Source: DTU078 sp002397345
GTDB taxonomy: Bacteria; Bacillota; Clostridia; Oscillospirales; CAG-272
Direction of reading: 5' to 3'
Assembly: GCA_937875545.1 (NCBI GenBank)
Contig: CALLYE010000182.1
Span: 1-19,918 of the forward strand
Length of the DNA: 19,918 bases
In this document: positions 1 through 6,623 of the stretch, in pieces
Numbering within the stretch: position 1 is the stretch's first letter
How the letters are laid out: the number at the start of each line of letters is the position of its first letter
The notes under the pieces: model-generated
Told to the model about the DNA's origin: nothing
Database searches by the model: none
The model's input: only the letters and a program-made list of their open reading frames with translations
Translations under genes and position numbers: made by a program

Positions 1-150
1 ATTAGTCCCACATGGACAAATTTCTAAAAAATTAGTCCCACATGGACAAATTTCTAAAAAATTAGTCCCACATGGACAAATTTCTAAAAAATTAGTCCCA
101 CATGGACAAATTTCTAAAAAATTAGTCCCACATGGACAAATTTCTGAATA
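1..150. repeat. 30-bp tandem repeat array, five units
   Basis: Five head-to-tail 30-bp units begin at 1, 31, 61, 91 and 121. The first four are identical and the fifth differs at two bases near its end. Each junction forms an imperfect dyad, AAATTAGTCC then CACAT then GGACAAATTT, with one mismatch in ten pairs. The last unit also pairs perfectly with the flank: GGACAAATTT at 134-143 against AAATTTGTCC at 151-160 with a 7-nt loop. There are no spacers, so it is not a CRISPR. The array runs to the window edge and may continue. Its role is unknown; a protein-binding iteron-like array or a satellite are both possible. Confidence 0.95.
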
Positions 151-185
151 AAATTTGTCCCATTATGAGGCGTCTGCGATTTCGC

Positions 186-215
186 AGTTTACTTGCCACG
201 GAAAGTTTACTTGCC
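186..215. repeat. 12-bp direct repeat, two copies 18 bp apart
   Basis: AGTTTACTTGCC occurs at 186-197 and again at 204-215. The TTGCC core recurs in the adjacent hairpin arms. The copies lie just beyond the 3' end of the 50-aa gene, between it and the 30-bp array. Function is not evident. Confidence 0.7.
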
Positions 216-216
216 C

Positions 217-240
217 CGGCAAATTTTATTTGCCGTTTTT
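217..240 (+). terminator. Rho-independent terminator candidate, plus strand
   Basis: CGGCAAA (217-223) and TTTGCCG (229-235) form a perfect 7-bp stem with a 5-nt loop, followed by five T at 236-240. The T tract is on the plus strand, so it would stop transcription entering from the left through the repeat array. On the minus strand the hairpin follows the stop codon of the 50-aa gene but is trailed by G residues, so it would not act as a terminator for the phage operon. Confidence 0.5.
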
Positions 241-378
241 ACCTCCGCGCAAATCTTTACCCTTGGACACAACGCCCTTTTTCGCCGCGCTTTGCGGGAT
301 AGGAGCTTCGACGACCTGCGCGCCCTTGTTGCTGATCTTGCCTATGTAGCCGTTTCCGGTGCTTTTCTTTTCCGCCAT
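226..378 (-). CDS. Small basic phage protein downstream of portal (50 aa)
   Basis: A 50-aa reading frame starts at ATG 376-378 and stops at TAA 226-228. A strong ribosome site (GGAGGTGAGGCAG before ATG) supports it. The product is rich in Lys and Gly, with the core GAQVVEAPIP near residues 19-28 and KGKDLRGGKNGK at the C-terminus. It has no membrane segment or recognisable domain. I recall similar tiny proteins next to portal or capsid genes in clostridial phages, but no function is known to me. It starts 37 nt after the portal stop codon and is probably co-transcribed with it. Position suggests a structural or head-assembly accessory role; this is inference from context only. Confidence 0.75.
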   Translation of the reverse strand: MAEKKSTGNGYIGKISNKGAQVVEAPIPQSAAKKGVVSKGKDLRGGKNGK

Positions 379-415
379 CTGCCTCACCTCCTTTCAAATG
401 TCCACTTGCTTTCGA

Positions 416-2302
416 TTAAGCCCCACCCATTAATGATTTTAACGCGTCGCGTTTCGCCGCCGCGTCTACCTGAGCAATCATAACGCTCTCATTAACCGGC
501 GGAGCGCTCTCCACATCCCCTGTTTGAAGGGGTACTCCCGCAGGACCGGGTTGGCTCGTCTGCATCTGTGCCTGTTCTTGAATGTGCCGGAGCTGATCCT
601 CGATATATTTTTTCGTCTCACCCGCGCCGGGATAATGGAGCTGCTCCATTTTCGCCCAAAAGAGAATAAGCGTCTCAAACTTCATAGGGTCGCCGAACGC
701 GCCGGACTGCAGATTAAGGCGCGTCTCCTGCCACATCGCCTCGCGGTTGGAAGCCAGCGGCGCGGATGTATCGGTCGAAAATATAAAATCATCCACGTAA
801 TACCATTCTCCCGCCGCATCCTGTTCAAGAAAATCGTACCGGCTGAATTCGCCGTATTCTCGGTCGCCGCGATAATTGTCGGAGGTAACAGGGCGGCTCT
901 CGTCCGCATAGGCCAGCTTAAACTTAAACATAATTTCATACAGCTTGGCGTAAGCGGCATTCTTCATCACGCGCTTCGACTCCAGCCGCCCGGCAGTCTG
1001 TGCGGCTGAAAACTCTTTCGCTTTGCCGGATGTCGCGGTAGTGTCGCGCCGTCCCAAAAAGCTGTCGGTCACGCCGATAATCTGCCGAGCCTCCTCATAT
1101 ACCTGCGACAGGTATGCGAGGTCAGGCTGTATATTTTCGGTAAGATCTATATCTTTGATCATATTCATTTCGTCATGCTGGTCGACAATGATAACCTTTT
1201 TGCGATCGGAATCACGTTTTATCAATGCATTGGCAGGCAGCGTAAGATACGATCCGCCCGCGAGCAGCTTATCGATGATGTTCGAGGATATAACGTTAAT
1301 CGTGTTTTGCTGGTCGGAAATTTTATCAATGTCGCTGTCGCCGAGCAGTCGCCCGAACATGGATACGTTTTTCTGAAGCACAACGGGGTACACATCCGGC
1401 TTATAATAGGATATCGTCGCCCCGCCGGGTATCTCCACGCCGTCGGAACGCAGCACCGGCTGCGTCAGATCCTCGGCTTCGGAGGTTTCAGCGGTCAGCG
1501 CCCCGCCGCAATCCGCGCAGCGTTTATCGGTATCTGCTGCAACGCCGCCGCACACTGTGCAGCGCCGTAGCCGACGCGCCTGATAATCCTCATAATCGCA
1601 CAGCTCGCTGTCGCGCACCCACGCATACAGCCCGATCCCGCCGCTTTCGTTACGGTAATACGCCATGTACTGCGTCACCATTTCTTCGGACGGCGCGCCC
1701 TCGCCCTCGAGCGCACGCGCGTCCGGCTCTTCTTCAGCTTCCTCCGATACATCAACGCCATAACGCCGTTTTATGTATTCTTTGGTCTGCGGCAGCTTAA
1801 CGATGATGTAATCCATGTCCTCGACGCCCGCGGTTACGCCGTTCTGCGGAATAATCTGCTTCGGATGCACGACCGTTATCCACAGATCGCCGGTAGTCGT
1901 ATGCGTTGTCAGCGTGTTGTCCCACTCGACCAGCCAAATACCGCCGCCCTGGATAGGCACCGTGCGCTCCTGCATATCGTTGAGATCCTCAAACGGCATA
2001 CGGTCCAGCTCCCCGCGCAGCATGTCCTCGATAAGCTTCGCGCGCCACTCGTCAGCCCGACGCTTGGGCGTTACTTTGGGCATCGGTATACCGCTCGACA
2101 CCTGCGATTCAATCAGTTCAGCGGCGATATTCCGCACATGCGTCGCCGCCTCGGCCTTCTGCTCGGCAACGATGCTCCGCAGCGAGCGGTCACCCGCATA
2201 GATACGCTCGCGGTCGTCCATTTTGGACAGCTCGTTCTCATACGCCGTTTCACTGTCGGCAAGCCGTTTTTTCCATAATTCCAGCTTATTTTTATCAGCC
2301 AT
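416..2302 (-). CDS. Phage portal protein with zinc-ribbon insertion
   Basis: This 628-aa protein is the probable portal, the dodecameric ring at the capsid vertex through which DNA is packaged. It follows the large terminase directly, overlapping it by 8 bp, as portals usually do. The N-terminal third is helical and charged. The stretch around residues 310-360 (FGRLLGDSDIDKISDQQN, then a hydrophobic LLAGGSYLTLP) resembles the clip/stem region of large portals in which Asp/Gln-rich helices precede the stem. An insertion near residues 240-270 carries CxxC pairs at Cys248/251 and Cys262/265, a zinc-ribbon signature. The C-terminus is Gln/Ala/Pro-rich. Length fits large podovirus-type or clostridial portals. 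The start ATG has a GGGGT motif 8 nt upstream. I am confident in the portal call, less so in the morphological type. Confidence 0.88.
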   Translation of the reverse strand: MADKNKLELWKKRLADSETAYENELSKMDDRERIYAGDRSLRSIVAEQKAEAATHVRNIAAELIESQVSSGIPMPKVTPKRRADEWRAKLIEDMLRGELDRMPFEDLNDMQERTVPIQGGGIWLVEWDNTLTTHTTTGDLWITVVHPKQIIPQNGVTAGVEDMDYIIVKLPQTKEYIKRRYGVDVSEEAEEEPDARALEGEGAPSEEMVTQYMAYYRNESGGIGLYAWVRDSELCDYEDYQARRLRRCTVCGGVAADTDKRCADCGGALTAETSEAEDLTQPVLRSDGVEIPGGATISYYKPDVYPVVLQKNVSMFGRLLGDSDIDKISDQQNTINVISSNIIDKLLAGGSYLTLPANALIKRDSDRKKVIIVDQHDEMNMIKDIDLTENIQPDLAYLSQVYEEARQIIGVTDSFLGRRDTTATSGKAKEFSAAQTAGRLESKRVMKNAAYAKLYEIMFKFKLAYADESRPVTSDNYRGDREYGEFSRYDFLEQDAAGEWYYVDDFIFSTDTSAPLASNREAMWQETRLNLQSGAFGDPMKFETLILFWAKMEQLHYPGAGETKKYIEDQLRHIQEQAQMQTSQPGPAGVPLQTGDVESAPPVNESVMIAQVDAAAKRDALKSLMGGA

Positions 2303-3998
2303 TAGGATTACCCCATTTTTTTCTTAAATACATTCGCTCATCAGCCGACGCGCGGTTATAATCGTCCCACATGTCACGCGTCCAGCGTTTACCCTCTTCC
2401 GGCTCGCCCGCCGCCGACATCGACTGCTGCGAGCGGATGAAGTATGCTATAGCAAGCGCCATAACAAGATCGTCATGCTCTCCCGCCATAGCCTCGGGAC
2501 GTCTCCGCTCGTTATAAGCAAACGTCAGCATCTCGCCCAGCGTAGCGCTGTCAACTATCACCTCGGGCGTATCGCGCATGATACGCACCAAATCCGCGAT
2601 TATAACCGGGCGCGTGAGGCTGTTGGTATCAAAACCATACGATTTTTTTACCGTATGTGTGAAGCTGTCGAGCGTCTCGCGCACATACTGACGCGGGTAT
2701 CGCAGCCGCTCCAGCTCGCGCACCGGATAAGTGGAATAGTTGGTTTCGACGCCGATCAGCGCCGTATTGTAGTACATTCCGAGACTATACATTTGTTTTG
2801 CGTATAGATCCTCGTCATATTTGTGCCGCAGCACCGCGACCTGCCGCCCGCTGGTATTGTCAAGCACCTGCCCGACAAAGCTGTCGCTGCCCTCTCCGGC
2901 GGTATCGCCGCCGATAACGTAAGGATAACGCGCCTTCGGTTCTTCGTAAATTGATATAATGCCGTCCTCGCGGTCGGAGAACCGTATATTAGATAATGTC
3001 AGCCCGTTATCGGTGTAAACGAATTCACCGCGCCGCAGCGGTTTTACGGCGTCCTCGCGCCGACGTGCGATAATCTCCAGATTGAACACCGGCGTACCCG
3101 ACAGCAGGAAAGCTTCATCAGGACAGCTCGGATATTCCTGTTTAAATAAATCTTCGCTGCCCGAGCAGTTGTTTTTTATACACCATCGCCGCCAGGCGAG
3201 CTGCTTGTCAATCAGGTTATACCGCTCCGCCAGCTCACGCTCGGCGATCGTCCATTCCGTACCCGGCGGTACGGGCATTGAATATTGCGGTTCTTCATAC
3301 CAAGCCGCGAAAAACGGTATATAGTCGCTTTCCCCTCGCACAGCCGCCTCCCAGCGCGCATGAAACTCGTCAAATCCGTTCGCTGTGGATTCGATTATTA
3401 TACTCGTACCGGGCGACGCCGGTACGGCTTGCAGTATACCGGTTATAATCGAGGTTTTATCGCCCATCCAGAAGGCGTATTCGGACAAATGCACGTTTCT
3501 GAACGTAAACGAACGCCCTATCCCATGCCCGCCGGCGGTTACGCATCGAATGCTCGAACGCAGCCCCGGGCGGCGCTTCTTTTCTTCGGGATCGCGCGTA
3601 GGGTTCTCGAACTTTATCTCCTGCGCGTTGGAATTGCGTATCATCGGCCGCACCGGCTCGGGCAGTGTCTCATAATATAATCGCGACATGCCGAACAGCT
3701 TGTTTGTACTGTCGTCGGTGTGCGCCACGACAAGGCTGTCAACCCCGAAACGCGTCGCTGTGTCATGAAATAACAGCGCCTCCGCCAGCGTGGAAAAACC
3801 AAGCTGACGAGCTTTGAGAATAATAATCCTTACCGGACGCCCCGCGTCTCTCTCCCGCTTTATCAACTCATAAAGCCGCTGCTGCGCACGGTTGAACTGA
3901 AACGGAACGACATCGCCGTCCTTTGTCTTAATCTTGAGCAGCCGCTGTATGTACTGCTCCGGATCGCGCAGATCAAGCATCGCCGCCCTCGCCGTCAA
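2295..3998 (-). CDS. terL: Terminase large subunit (ATPase-nuclease)
   Basis: This 567-aa protein is the packaging motor, which translocates DNA into the prohead and cuts the concatemer. The adenine motif region FNRAQQRLY lies at 35-43 and the Walker A variant LKARQLGFST at 61-70, typical of the terminase group with KARQLG instead of GxGKS. The probable Walker B is VHLSE at 169-173 and the coupling motif is IESTANG at 202-208. The C-terminal RNase H-like nuclease shows GGDTAGEGSD (Asp365), VETN (Glu418) and HDDLVMALAIA (Asp509/510). Both catalytic halves look intact. Its start lies 26 bp inside the small terminase gene and its end overlaps the portal start, so the packaging genes are translationally linked. 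Confidence 0.95.
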   Translation of the reverse strand: MTARAAMLDLRDPEQYIQRLLKIKTKDGDVVPFQFNRAQQRLYELIKRERDAGRPVRIIILKARQLGFSTLAEALLFHDTATRFGVDSLVVAHTDDSTNKLFGMSRLYYETLPEPVRPMIRNSNAQEIKFENPTRDPEEKKRRPGLRSSIRCVTAGGHGIGRSFTFRNVHLSEYAFWMGDKTSIITGILQAVPASPGTSIIIESTANGFDEFHARWEAAVRGESDYIPFFAAWYEEPQYSMPVPPGTEWTIAERELAERYNLIDKQLAWRRWCIKNNCSGSEDLFKQEYPSCPDEAFLLSGTPVFNLEIIARRREDAVKPLRRGEFVYTDNGLTLSNIRFSDREDGIISIYEEPKARYPYVIGGDTAGEGSDSFVGQVLDNTSGRQVAVLRHKYDEDLYAKQMYSLGMYYNTALIGVETNYSTYPVRELERLRYPRQYVRETLDSFTHTVKKSYGFDTNSLTRPVIIADLVRIMRDTPEVIVDSATLGEMLTFAYNERRRPEAMAGEHDDLVMALAIAYFIRSQQSMSAAGEPEEGKRWTRDMWDDYNRASADERMYLRKKWGNPNG

Positions 3999-4482
3999 TT
4001 GCCGCGAGATAATCCTCCACGCTGCGCGTCGTAACGTCGGCGGTCACTTTTGTCTCATACGCGCCGATGAGATTGCCCATCAGCTCCAGCGCCCGGGCAG
4101 CCGTCCGGCCATCATAAACCCACGTGCCATCAGGTTCCCACTCTTTTGTCTCGGAGTTATAACCCATGTGCGGTTCGGCAGCCATAGCCCGCCGCCGAAC
4201 CTCGTCAAGGTTTAGCGCTAATGTTTCTTTTGACAGCCCCAGCCGTTCATACAATTCTCGCGCACGCGCGCGCCTGTAGGCGATAATCTTATCTGATCTT
4301 AGCAGTCGGGACGCCGCGACGGCGGCGGAATTGCAGTTATCGGGCGAATACCCCGCACGCTGAGCCGCAAGCGTGCCATTGCCGCACTCATCATAAAATT
4401 CAACGAACGCGCGCTCTCGCGGTTTCAGCCGCCCCTCAAGCTCCGCGATAGTCATTTCGTAATAATTCAGTTCCGCCGCCAT
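3973..4482 (-). CDS. terS: Terminase small subunit
   Basis: A 169-aa protein of the Terminase_2 type, which recognises the packaging site and recruits the large subunit. The N-terminal RERAFVEFYDECGNG then LAAQRAGYS (about residues 22-46) is the family's helix-turn-helix DNA-binding region, with the usual phrase in which a new sequence is added as the host's own. The middle RARELYERLG and LNLDEVRRRAM are oligomerisation helices, and the C-terminal RTAARALELMGNLIGAYE is the conserved tail that contacts TerL. A strong ribosome site (AAAGGAGGTG) precedes ATG 4480-4482. It is preceded by a terminator at 4554-4578, so it probably has its own late promoter; a TATGAT -10 candidate lies at 4509-4514 but no good -35 is visible. 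Confidence 0.92.
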   Translation of the reverse strand: MAAELNYYEMTIAELEGRLKPRERAFVEFYDECGNGTLAAQRAGYSPDNCNSAAVAASRLLRSDKIIAYRRARARELYERLGLSKETLALNLDEVRRRAMAAEPHMGYNSETKEWEPDGTWVYDGRTAARALELMGNLIGAYETKVTADVTTRSVEDYLAAIDGEGGDA

Positions 4483-4553
4483 ATCGCAGCACCTCCTTTC
4501 GCATTTTAATCATAACACAATATGTTGCGAAGAACGGCTCACGTTTACACAAG

Positions 4554-4578
4554 AAAAAAAAGACCGGTTTCCCAGTCT
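4554..4578 (-). terminator. Rho-independent terminator upstream of terminase genes
   Basis: Read on the minus strand, AGACTGG, loop GAAA and CCGGTCT (one G-T pair) form a 7-bp stem with a tetraloop, followed by eight or nine T. It follows the stop codon of the 111-aa gene by 18 nt and separates the Rep/111-aa unit from the packaging genes. This marks a transcription boundary inside the minus-strand block. Confidence 0.8.
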
Positions 4579-4596
4579 CAATAAAAGTCCCGCGTC

Positions 4597-4932
4597 TTAT
4601 GTTAATCCCGCCAGCTTCGCAAGCTCATAACAAAATTTCCGCTTTTCCCTCTTAAACGAGGACAGCGACAAAGGCAGCTCATACTTTCGCGCAAGCTGCT
4701 CATATGGATGTTCCCATCGGTTCATTAAATTTTGTTTTACCGCCTCAATCAGTCGCGCCCGTTCTTCTTGCGCTTTAGGATCGTCGCCATAATTACTGCC
4801 GACTACACGTTCGGCGCGTGCGACAATGCCCGACCACAATTCCGCGGCAAAAGTCCCGGGGCAACCATATGTACACTCGACAATCCCGGCACAATAACGC
4901 ACCGCAGAGCGAGACAGTGTATACCCATTCAT
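4597..4932 (-). CDS. Small phage protein, possible helix-turn-helix (111 aa)
   Basis: This unrecognised 111-aa protein overlaps the end of the Rep-like gene by 4 bp (ATGA), so the two are translationally coupled. The N-terminal part holds three cysteines (around residues 14, 20 and 24). The C-terminal half has two helices, EHPYEQLARKYELPLS and SSFKREKRKFCYELAK, arranged like a sigma-region-4 or small transcription-activator HTH as seen in some phage late regulators. Its position just before the packaging operon and upstream of a terminator would suit a late-gene regulator, but this is inference. It could equally be a replication accessory protein working with the Rep-like partner. It lacks membrane segments or a signal peptide. 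Confidence 0.75.
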   Translation of the reverse strand: MNGYTLSRSAVRYCAGIVECTYGCPGTFAAELWSGIVARAERVVGSNYGDDPKAQEERARLIEAVKQNLMNRWEHPYEQLARKYELPLSLSSFKREKRKFCYELAKLAGLT

Positions 4933-5804
4933 AGACCGACTCCATCTCCCGCCAGCATCTTCGCAAGCGTGCGGCTGTTTATCTTTTTACGCCACTTGAG
5001 AAGCGGTGAATCCGGCTTATACAACCGCAGCCGCACATAAGTCCCGCCGATAACCTCCGACCGCGTGACAAAAGCCTCCGCGACATCGTAGCCCGGATAA
5101 CGTTTTGCTATAAACTTCTTGCCATCGGTGGAAATCATTCCCGCCTCATATACCTGTGACGCTATGTACTCCATGTCTTTGCGTGCAACCCGGTTGTTAT
5201 ATTCCGGCTCGGTATCGCGCAGTCCCTGCGAGCATATGTAACGCTTTTTCCAGATCGAGAGATCCGCCCCGTCGTCGCCGTCGTCATCGTCAAGCTCGTC
5301 CGCGTCTCGGCCGATATATTTTATGAGGTCATTTATCCCGCTCTCAACGAACTGCAGCGGATCAACGTTGCAGCGCCCCAGCCCCCACGCGGCGATTATA
5401 TCGGCGACCGGCACCCCGCCCGGCACGAGGATGTGATAATTATACCGACCAGACTTTTCACCACGATGACCAGTAGCAAGATAACGAAACGGAACTCCAT
5501 ACTTTTTGTAAACCCGCGCCAGCCGCCTGATAAAATTACGTTCTTCCGCTCTCGCCTGATCGTCATTCTCCGGCTGCATTCCGTTTGCAAAAGTCGGATG
5601 CACCACATTACAGGTGTTATCAAAATTCGCATGAGCCAACCGTGAAAATTTCGCCCGACTGTTCCGGCGGTTGAGCTTTTTCTTCATTACGCTCGTCTCC
5701 CGATATTTACCATGCCTCCCACGACCGATGTTAAAAACGTTGTACATATCCACATCGGCAAAATCACCCGCCCTGTGGATTACCTCCCGGCAATGACGTC
5801 TCAT
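4929..5804 (-). CDS. HUH-type rolling-circle replication-associated protein
   Basis: This 291-aa protein resembles the clostridial REP_ORF2-G2P-like family of rolling-circle initiators, judged from remembered family sequences. These nick one strand at an origin through a tyrosine. The start MRRHCREVIH, FSRLAHANFDN (53-63) and motif 1 region NVVHPTF (66-72) match the family. The HUH region reads EKSGRYNYHILV (116-127), where the family usually has consecutive His residues; only His124 remains. The tyrosine motif candidate is IKYIGRD (161-167). An acidic loop DELDDDDGDDGAD (169-181) precedes WKKRYICSQGL. The C-terminus YPGYD then GGTYVRLRLYK (253-263) is also family-like. The start has AGGAGGGG 6 nt upstream. 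Such a protein is unusual in a terminase-bearing phage; it may have a regulatory or modified role. Confidence 0.75.
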   Translation of the reverse strand: MRRHCREVIHRAGDFADVDMYNVFNIGRGRHGKYRETSVMKKKLNRRNSRAKFSRLAHANFDNTCNVVHPTFANGMQPENDDQARAEERNFIRRLARVYKKYGVPFRYLATGHRGEKSGRYNYHILVPGGVPVADIIAAWGLGRCNVDPLQFVESGINDLIKYIGRDADELDDDDGDDGADLSIWKKRYICSQGLRDTEPEYNNRVARKDMEYIASQVYEAGMISTDGKKFIAKRYPGYDVAEAFVTRSEVIGGTYVRLRLYKPDSPLLKWRKKINSRTLAKMLAGDGVGL

Positions 5805-5857
5805 GTCGCTCCCCTCCTGTAATGGTTATAATCTTAGACCGCCTTACAAGGCTTAAT

Positions 5858-5873
5858 ACGCGCGCGCGCGCGT
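5858..5873. repeat. Alternating (CG)7 tract
   Basis: ACGCGCGCGCGCGCGT is a 16-bp perfect palindrome made of seven CG dinucleotides, lying about 55 bp upstream of the Rep-like start. Beside it is a smaller inverted repeat, GCCTT-AC-AAGGC, at about 5840-5852. The whole 5805-6061 gap holds no convincing gene. Alternating CG can adopt Z-form or cruciform structure, and an origin or operator role is possible but unproven. Confidence 0.7.
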
Positions 5874-5989
5874 TAGGCTCTTATTATATAATGTAGAGAT
5901 TTGCTTTTTGGGCTGCCGCCGATAACGCTCGACGGCGCAGGAGCGGCGCGTTTAACACGCGCGGAAATACCGTAATCGCGATTCGTTTC

Positions 5990-6009
5990 GGTCACGGCGC
6001 GCCGTGACC
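5990..6009. repeat. REP-like 20-bp perfect palindrome, copy 1
   Basis: GGTCACGGCGCGCCGTGACC is a perfect palindrome followed by CTACGG. On the minus strand this reads CCGTAGGG leading into the palindrome, the same layout as the copy at 6041-6060 but in opposite orientation. The core ACGGC-RY-GCCGT is shared. This fits a small REP-like dispersed element. Confidence 0.75.
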
Positions 6010-6040
6010 CTACGGGTTTAAACGTTCCTCGTATCTGTAG

Positions 6041-6060
6041 GGACACGGCATGCCGTGTCC
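6041..6060. repeat. REP-like 20-bp perfect palindrome, copy 2
   Basis: GGACACGGCATGCCGTGTCC is a perfect palindrome preceded by CTGTAGG. It is the mirror-oriented partner of 5990-6009, with the arms separated by 31 bp. The copy ends next to the stop codon of the DUF4406 remnant and could fold in its transcript. Confidence 0.75.
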
Positions 6061-6061
6061 G

Positions 6062-6196
6062 TTACCCCGCGGGATTATATTCGGCCTCCTCATAAATGAT
6101 TTTCAAACCGTAAGCCTTTGCCGCTTGATGCTCAAGGCGGCATCCTCTTGTTTCCTCCCATCCTTTGCAGAAATAGGCGGCATGGCACAGGCTCAT
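6062..6196 (-). pseudogene. C-terminal remnant of a DUF4406-type (deoxyribosyltransferase-like) gene
   Basis: A 44-aa frame from ATG 6194-6196 to TAA 6062-6064 encodes MSLCHAAYFCKGWEETRG and CRLEHQAAKAYGLKIIYE, which matches the C-terminal third of DUF4406 / nucleoside 2-deoxyribosyltransferase-like phage proteins (pattern CDAxYFxxGWExxxGCxxEHxxAKxYG). The N-terminal nucleotide-binding part is missing. The same frame stays open upstream (ending AKSLEN before the Met), inside the 3' end of the MazG-like gene in another frame. The ATG is 4 nt after that gene's stop, so it could still be translated by coupling. Most likely it is a fragment left by a deletion that also removed the normal MazG tail. 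Recognition is from memory of the family. Confidence 0.65.
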
Positions 6197-6200
6197 ATTT

Positions 6201-6617
6201 TCAAGTGATTTCGCTAAAAAGCAGAGCGGAATTTGAACACACCACGCTTTTCCATTGAATCAGCAGCCCGTCCACATCGACACCCTCGGCGGCGCACCAG
6301 TCCAAGATGCGGATCAGGCAGTCGATCATCTCCACCGCCACGCCCTCGGGTTTATCACAGCGCTCGGTGCAGTCGCAGGCGGGCCCGCAGCCGCTGTCCT
6401 CCGGCGTGCAAACCCGGTCGCGCGGGTTGTCTTCGTCAAGCGTCAGTTTGCACTTGTAATAGTGCAGCGGACAGCCGACGCGGAACTCCTCCAGCGCCTC
6501 GGACAACTCGGAGTGGCACAACGCCACGATCTCGCCGAACCGTCTCGGTTCGTCCCACCAGCCATGCGCGACGGCGTTTTCGTGGATCTCTTTTGCCCAT
6601 TCATTAAGCGTTTTCAC
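6201..6617 (-). CDS. MazG-like nucleotide pyrophosphohydrolase, altered C-terminus
   Basis: This 138-aa protein is of the all-alpha NTP pyrophosphohydrolase type, which hydrolyses (d)NTPs to monophosphates and pyrophosphate and is common in phages for pool cleaning or altering alarmone signalling. The metal site is visible as HSELSEALEEF (35-45) and the second helix as AVEMIDCLIRILDWC (94-108). Between them is a Cys-rich insertion (Cys56, 70, 77, 81, 83, 87) that could bind a metal. The start is GTG at 6615-6617, with GGGAG further upstream, 6 nt after the helicase gene. Family members usually end in a Lys/His/Arg-rich tail (KHEYNK.RPYRHG-like); here residues after about 119 read QWKSVVCSNSALLFSEIT, so the tail is replaced. 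Confidence 0.8.
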   Translation of the reverse strand: MKTLNEWAKEIHENAVAHGWWDEPRRFGEIVALCHSELSEALEEFRVGCPLHYYKCKLTLDEDNPRDRVCTPEDSGCGPACDCTERCDKPEGVAVEMIDCLIRILDWCAAEGVDVDGLLIQWKSVVCSNSALLFSEIT

Positions 6618-6623
6618 AATTTT

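Noticed and set aside
1..150. CRISPR array
   Set aside because: The 30-bp units abut directly with no spacers between them, and no cas gene is present.
524..1009. Plus-strand open frame of 161 codons across the portal gene
   Set aside because: It is antisense to a clearly conserved portal frame, has no ribosome site, and its composition mirrors the coding strand opposite. Several similar antisense frames in the window were left out for the same reason.
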